Shown: piece by piece, positions 60,476 to 64,000 of the stretch
Numbering within the stretch: position 1 is the stretch's first letter
Layout of the letters: every line of letters starts with the position of its first letter
Assembly (NCBI GenBank): GCA_002395835.1
Contig: DGVD01000011.1
Span: 1-64,000 of the forward strand
DNA length: 64,000 bases
Direction of reading: 5' to 3'
Origin: Bacteroidales bacterium UBA4293
GTDB lineage: Bacteria > Bacteroidota > Bacteroidia > Bacteroidales > Bacteroidaceae
The notes under the pieces: generated by a model
Database searches by the model: none
Told to the model about the DNA's origin: nothing
The model's input: only the letters and a program-made list of their open reading frames with translations
Translations under genes and position numbers: made by a program

Positions 60476-61483
60476 ATGACTAACTACAAAGAATTAGGCT
60501 TGGTAAACACTCGAGAGATGTTTAAGAGAGCTGTAGCTGGTGGCTACGCTATCCCTGCTTTCAATTTCAATACACTGGAGCAGATGCAGGCAATCATTCA
60601 GGCAGCAGTAGAGACTAAGTCTCCTGTTATTATGCAGGTTTCTAAGGGTGCACGTAACTATGCAAATGGTACTATTTTGCGTTACATGGCTCAGGGTGCT
60701 GTAGAGTATGCTAAGGAACTTGGCTGTGAGCATCCAGAAATCGTTCTTCACCTGGATCACGGAGATACTTTCGAGCTTTGCAAGGATTGTATCGATAATG
60801 GTTTCTCTTCTGTTATGATCGATGGTTCTTCTCTTCCTTATGAGGAGAATATCGCTTTGACTAAGAAGGTGGTAGACTATGCTCATCAGTATGATGTAAC
60901 TGTTGAGGCTGAGCTTGGTGTATTGGCAGGTGTAGAGGATGAGGTTGCAGCAGAGGAATCTCACTATACTAAACCAGAAGAGGTAATCGACTTCTCTACT
61001 CGTTCAGGTTGCGATTCATTGGCTATCTCTATCGGTACTTCTCACGGTGCTTACAAGTTCAAACCAGAGCAGTGCACACGCGATCCTAAGACTGGTAAGC
61101 TGGTTCCTCCTCCATTGGCATTCGATGTATTGCATGAAATCGAGAAGAAGTTGCCAGGATTCCCAATCGTTCTTCACGGATCATCTTCAGTTCCACAGGA
61201 TGAGGTTGATACTATCAATCACTTCGGTGGTAACTTGCCAGATGCTGTAGGTATTCCAGAGGAGCAGCTGCGTGAGGCTTCTAAGAGCGCTGTTTGCAAG
61301 ATTAACATCGACTCTGACTCTCGTTTGGCTATGACTGCTGCTATCCGCAAGCACTTCGCTGAGCACCCAGATCACTTCGACCCACGTCAGTATCTGAAAC
61401 CAGCTCGTGAGAACATGAAGAAGATGTATATCCACAAGATTGTTGATGTATTAGGCTCTGACGGTAAGTTGGCTCAGTGCTAA
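60476..61483 (+). CDS. fba: Class II fructose-bisphosphate aldolase
   Basis: 335 residues from ATG 60476 (MTNYKELGLVNTREMFKRAV). Zinc-site motif LHLDHGDTFELCKDCIDNG, VEAELGVLAG, and HGSSSVPQDEVDTINHFGG are typical of the class II Fba family. Cleaves fructose-1,6-bisphosphate in glycolysis. Codon use is strongly biased to a few codons (GGT, CGT, GCT), a mark of high expression. A reading from ATG 60413 would begin inside the promoter. Confidence 0.97.
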   Translation: MTNYKELGLVNTREMFKRAVAGGYAIPAFNFNTLEQMQAIIQAAVETKSPVIMQVSKGARNYANGTILRYMAQGAVEYAKELGCEHPEIVLHLDHGDTFELCKDCIDNGFSSVMIDGSSLPYEENIALTKKVVDYAHQYDVTVEAELGVLAGVEDEVAAEESHYTKPEEVIDFSTRSGCDSLAISIGTSHGAYKFKPEQCTRDPKTGKLVPPPLAFDVLHEIEKKLPGFPIVLHGSSSVPQDEVDTINHFGGNLPDAVGIPEEQLREASKSAVCKINIDSDSRLAMTAAIRKHFAEHPDHFDPRQYLKPARENMKKMYIHKIVDVLGSDGKLAQC

Positions 61484-61503
61484 TCCATCTTCGGATTATG
61501 ATA

Positions 61504-61541
61504 AAAAAAGGAGGGAGAGTTTTTAGCTCTCCCTCTTTTTT
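61504..61541. terminator. Bidirectional terminator after fba
   Basis: A7-GGAGGGAGAG, TTTTTAG loop, CTCTCCCTC-T6. It reaches into the stop of the convergent DUF4831 gene. Confidence 0.9.
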
Positions 61542-62598
61542 ATTCGTCTATGCTTTTAACTCCACCGGTCTGGTCGTAGAAGACGACCTTGGTTTCGGTT
61601 CGTTTGTTGAACAATACGGAGGATAGGGTTTCCACGTTGCCGAACTGTCCGAATGCCACTTCGGCATTGACTAGTGGCTGCTGGTCGGTGAAAATCTCTA
61701 CTTTAGCCTTGCTAGGCACATTGTATTGAATGCCATCCAACCGGGCGCTCTTTTTGCGGGCATCTGGGTTCTCTTCTGGTGCAGGAACGGTGTGCTGATC
61801 TTTGATGGTGATATATACAGGAGCACCAGAGAGGTCGTCTGTATCCACTACACCCAGGTGACGGGAGAAACGGAAGAGCACCTGCTTGTCCATGTCACTT
61901 GTAGGATCCACGTAGAAGGTGTAGGTTTTGGTTTCGGAGAGAGTGTAGCCTAAGAACAACTGAGCCAGTGCTTCTTCCTGTTCATTCAGGTTGTTTATCA
62001 TAATCTCCATCTGCTTGCCATCGGTAGGCATATAGTCGGCCTGGCCGCGGTTCAGCAGGTTCTTGCTCTCACGGATGGAATAGATTTCTTGGGCGCAGAG
62101 CTGGGCTGTCTTGGCGTTTGACCCGGCCATGAGAATCTCCTCGGTCATGAATTGGCGGGAATCCAGTTTCCGTCCTCCCTTTTCCGTGGTATACCCCTCA
62201 AAAGGAGTGGTGGGCTGAGGCTCTGCATTAATAGCCAGGAGCATACCATCGTCGCTTAGCTTTACCATAGGTGCTATGGTTTTGTCCTTCAGCTTCAAGG
62301 TGTAAACTTTGGTGGTATCAGGTTTGCCGAACACATCCATGTGAATTTCCTTGATGGTCCAGGTTTCGCTAGGCTCTATGGCCACATCCTTCACCCGGAG
62401 GTAGCGTTCCGCATACTTGGCATATTCTCCTGGAGTATAGCGTTTCACTTCTACCAGCAAGTCTACGCGGAGAGCCGTTCTAGGTAGAAAATACGTCACG
62501 CCTTCTGCGTTGACACCGGGTTTGTAGGGTGCTATTTCTGTTTGTGCTGCGGCAGGTAGCGCACAGCACATCAGTGCTGTAAAAAGAATTTTCTTCAT
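61540..62598 (-). CDS. DUF4831-family exported protein
   Basis: 352 residues. Signal peptide 1-18 (MKKILFTALMCCALPAAA). DUF4831 body (GVTYFLPRTALRVDLLVEVK, PGEYAKYAERYLRVKD), largely beta. Function unknown; possibly cell-surface. Starts 7 nt after the nnr stop, so the two form an operon although no functional link is known. Confidence 0.87.
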   Translation of the reverse strand: MKKILFTALMCCALPAAAQTEIAPYKPGVNAEGVTYFLPRTALRVDLLVEVKRYTPGEYAKYAERYLRVKDVAIEPSETWTIKEIHMDVFGKPDTTKVYTLKLKDKTIAPMVKLSDDGMLLAINAEPQPTTPFEGYTTEKGGRKLDSRQFMTEEILMAGSNAKTAQLCAQEIYSIRESKNLLNRGQADYMPTDGKQMEIMINNLNEQEEALAQLFLGYTLSETKTYTFYVDPTSDMDKQVLFRFSRHLGVVDTDDLSGAPVYITIKDQHTVPAPEENPDARKKSARLDGIQYNVPSKAKVEIFTDQQPLVNAEVAFGQFGNVETLSSVLFNKRTETKVVFYDQTGGVKSIDE

Positions 62599-62605
62599 AT
62601 TCTAT

Positions 62606-64000
62606 TTAAATACCTTTTAATTTCTTCCATGCTTTAGGCAGATAGTCTATCAAGTCGTGAGCCGTGAGCCCTTCTTCTGTCAGATCCTGTGCTGCCAAGT
62701 CGCCAGCCAGCCCGTGTAGATAGACACCCAGCCTGGCTGCGTTTTCCTGGGTGTATCCTTGTGCCAGCAGCCCCAGGATGATTCCCGTGAGCACATCACC
62801 GCTTCCTGCGGTAGCCATGCCCGGGTTTCCGCTAGGGTTGAAATAGACATTACCTTCTGGGGTGACAATGGCCGTCCATGCCCCTTTTAGGACAATGTAG
62901 AACTGCTGGCTGTTGGCCATCGTAATGGCTTTTGCCAACCGCTCATAGCCACTGGTACTGTTGCCAGCCAGCCTGTCCATCTCTTTCGGGTGCGGAGTAA
63001 GGATGGCATGAGTGGGCACCTGCTGAATCCAGCTTCGGTGATCGCCCAGAATGTTCAGTGCATCGGCATCCAGCACTATGGGGCATTGCGTGCGTCTGGC
63101 TTCCTCTATCATGGCTACCGAAGTATCCTTCATGGTTCCTAATCCCGGGCCGATGCCTACAGCCTGATAAGCTTCGGTTGGGCTGGGATGCACAAAACGG
63201 TAGTCGTCTGAATCATGATGCAGGATAGCCTCCGGTACCGCTATTTGCAGGATATCATTGTTGCGTTTCGGTGTGTGCACGGTAATCTTCCCCAGTCCCG
63301 TTCTCAGGGCAGCCCGTGTAGCCAGCACGGCAGCCCCGGCCATTCCATAGCTTCCGGCTACTAAAAGTGCATGGCCCATAGAGCCCTTGTGCGCAAACTT
63401 ATCCCGCTTCTTCAGCAGTTTCTGCATCTCCTCAATGCTGCTCACGAAATAGGTAGCCGGCGCCTTTTCTATGCCATCGGGGTGCAAGCCGATGTCCAGC
63501 ACTTGGTACTCACCGATGTATTGCTGGATGTCCTGGAAGAAGAAAGCCAGTTTAGGGAACTGCAGGGTGAGGGTCAGATCTGCCCGAATGATGTGTGAGG
63601 CGATGTTGGAAGAATTGTCTTCGCAAAACAAGCCGGAAGGTACATCCAGTGAAACCACTGAGGCAGAAGAGGCGTTGATGTACTTCACCACGGCTGCAAA
63701 GCCACCGCTCAGCGGGCGACTTAATCCTGAACCGAAAAGGCCATCCACCACCAGCATGTTCTCCGAAAGCTCAGGAGGGTCAAACTGGGACGTGATTTCA
63801 TTGAACACCAGTTTCTTGCTCTTCCTTATCCGGTCACGGTTCGCCATGCAGTCGACCGACAGCTTGTCGGTAGTGTTAAAAAGGAAAACCTCCACGGCAT
63901 AGTCGTATTCAGCCAGCATCCGGGCCACAGCCAGGGCATCACCCCCGTTGTTCCCCGGACCCGCAAACACTTTCACCAAGTGATTCTTGTCCCATCTCTC
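62606..64000 (-). CDS. nnr: Bifunctional NAD(P)H-hydrate epimerase/dehydratase (5' end outside window)
   Basis: At least 464 residues; the reading frame is still open at the window edge (ERWDKNH precedes the VKVFAGPGNNGGDALAVARM segment), so the N-terminus is missing. The N-terminal part is the YjeF_N epimerase (GPGNNGGDAL loop); from about residue 220 the C-terminal YjeF/CARKD dehydratase (LVAGSYGMAGAAVLATRAAL, GIGPGLG, NPGMATAGSGDVLTGI). Repairs damaged NADHX and NADPHX. Co-transcribed with the DUF4831 gene. Confidence 0.95.
   Translation of the reverse strand, partial: ERWDKNHLVKVFAGPGNNGGDALAVARMLAEYDYAVEVFLFNTTDKLSVDCMANRDRIRKSKKLVFNEITSQFDPPELSENMLVVDGLFGSGLSRPLSGGFAAVVKYINASSASVVSLDVPSGLFCEDNSSNIASHIIRADLTLTLQFPKLAFFFQDIQQYIGEYQVLDIGLHPDGIEKAPATYFVSSIEEMQKLLKKRDKFAHKGSMGHALLVAGSYGMAGAAVLATRAALRTGLGKITVHTPKRNNDILQIAVPEAILHHDSDDYRFVHPSPTEAYQAVGIGPGLGTMKDTSVAMIEEARRTQCPIVLDADALNILGDHRSWIQQVPTHAILTPHPKEMDRLAGNSTSGYERLAKAITMANSQQFYIVLKGAWTAIVTPEGNVYFNPSGNPGMATAGSGDVLTGIILGLLAQGYTQENAARLGVYLHGLAGDLAAQDLTEEGLTAHDLIDYLPKAWKKLKGI

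Overview
The window looks like chromosomal core DNA of an anaerobic gut-type member of the Bacteroidales (Bacteroidaceae or a close relative; the sequence alone does not fix the genus). Three things point there. Promoters carry the Bacteroidetes -7 box TAnnTTTG, often with TTTG about 20 nt upstream, and few genes have a clear Shine-Dalgarno. Family-specific genes are present: type III glutamine synthetase, DapL, Fkp, DUF5686, DUF4831 and DUF3256 proteins, and a PspC/GIN-domain protein. The order phoH-purC-menG-aroE is also typical. No rRNA, tRNA, CRISPR array, integrase or insertion sequence was found.

Layout. 1-8400: a GNAT acetyltransferase, then a nitrogen and polyamine block on the minus strand (glnN, dapL, aguA-aguB), bracketed by two paralogous secreted proteins with low-complexity tails. 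8400-20420: valS, aspS, a probable cell-wall-recycling operon (sugar kinase fused to a RapZ C-terminal domain, a MurU-like nucleotidyltransferase and a lipoprotein), a permuted NlpC/P60 lipoprotein, a CE1-type esterase, a CPBP protease and a GH18 glycosidase. 20420-24220: the most mosaic part, with an HU-related DNA-binding protein behind 22-bp repeats, a second acetyltransferase, an acyltransferase-3 protein, a DMT transporter and a fragment of a second DMT gene. 24220-33530: tex, an orphan DUF4838 glycosidase-like protein, a MATE pump, a DUF5686 outer-membrane protein, a small secreted coiled-coil protein and an outer-membrane barrel. 33660-41510: one long operon, PadR - PspC/GIN protein - ABC ATPase - two MacB-like permeases - HlyD - TolC, with a palindromic operator candidate. 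41680-52560: a lipoprotein, an ATP-grasp/esterase pair, fkp, a flavodoxin-like lipoprotein, a tiny HTH gene that appears frameshifted, nicotinamidase and nadBAC. 52590-64000: phoH-purC-menG-aroE, a truA operon with four envelope or unknown genes, rpmE2, fba, DUF4831, and the NAD(P)HX repair enzyme running off the right edge.

The most unusual signal is regulatory. Three separated genes for exported proteins (630-1595, 7633-8331, 32792-33523) each have upstream a module of exactly 67 nt. It starts TAGGGAAwwTCC, has AGG at a fixed internal position and a GGA...TCCC inverted repeat, and ends in the -7 box TATnTTTGC. A fourth gene (32342-32698) has only the promoter-proximal part. This looks like a small envelope regulon under an unidentified regulator. 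Other leads are the iteron-like array before the HU-related gene, the kinase-RapZ fusion, the PadR operator and the ATP-grasp/esterase pair.

Many start codons were chosen by locating -7 boxes: several longer upstream readings would begin inside or upstream of the promoter.
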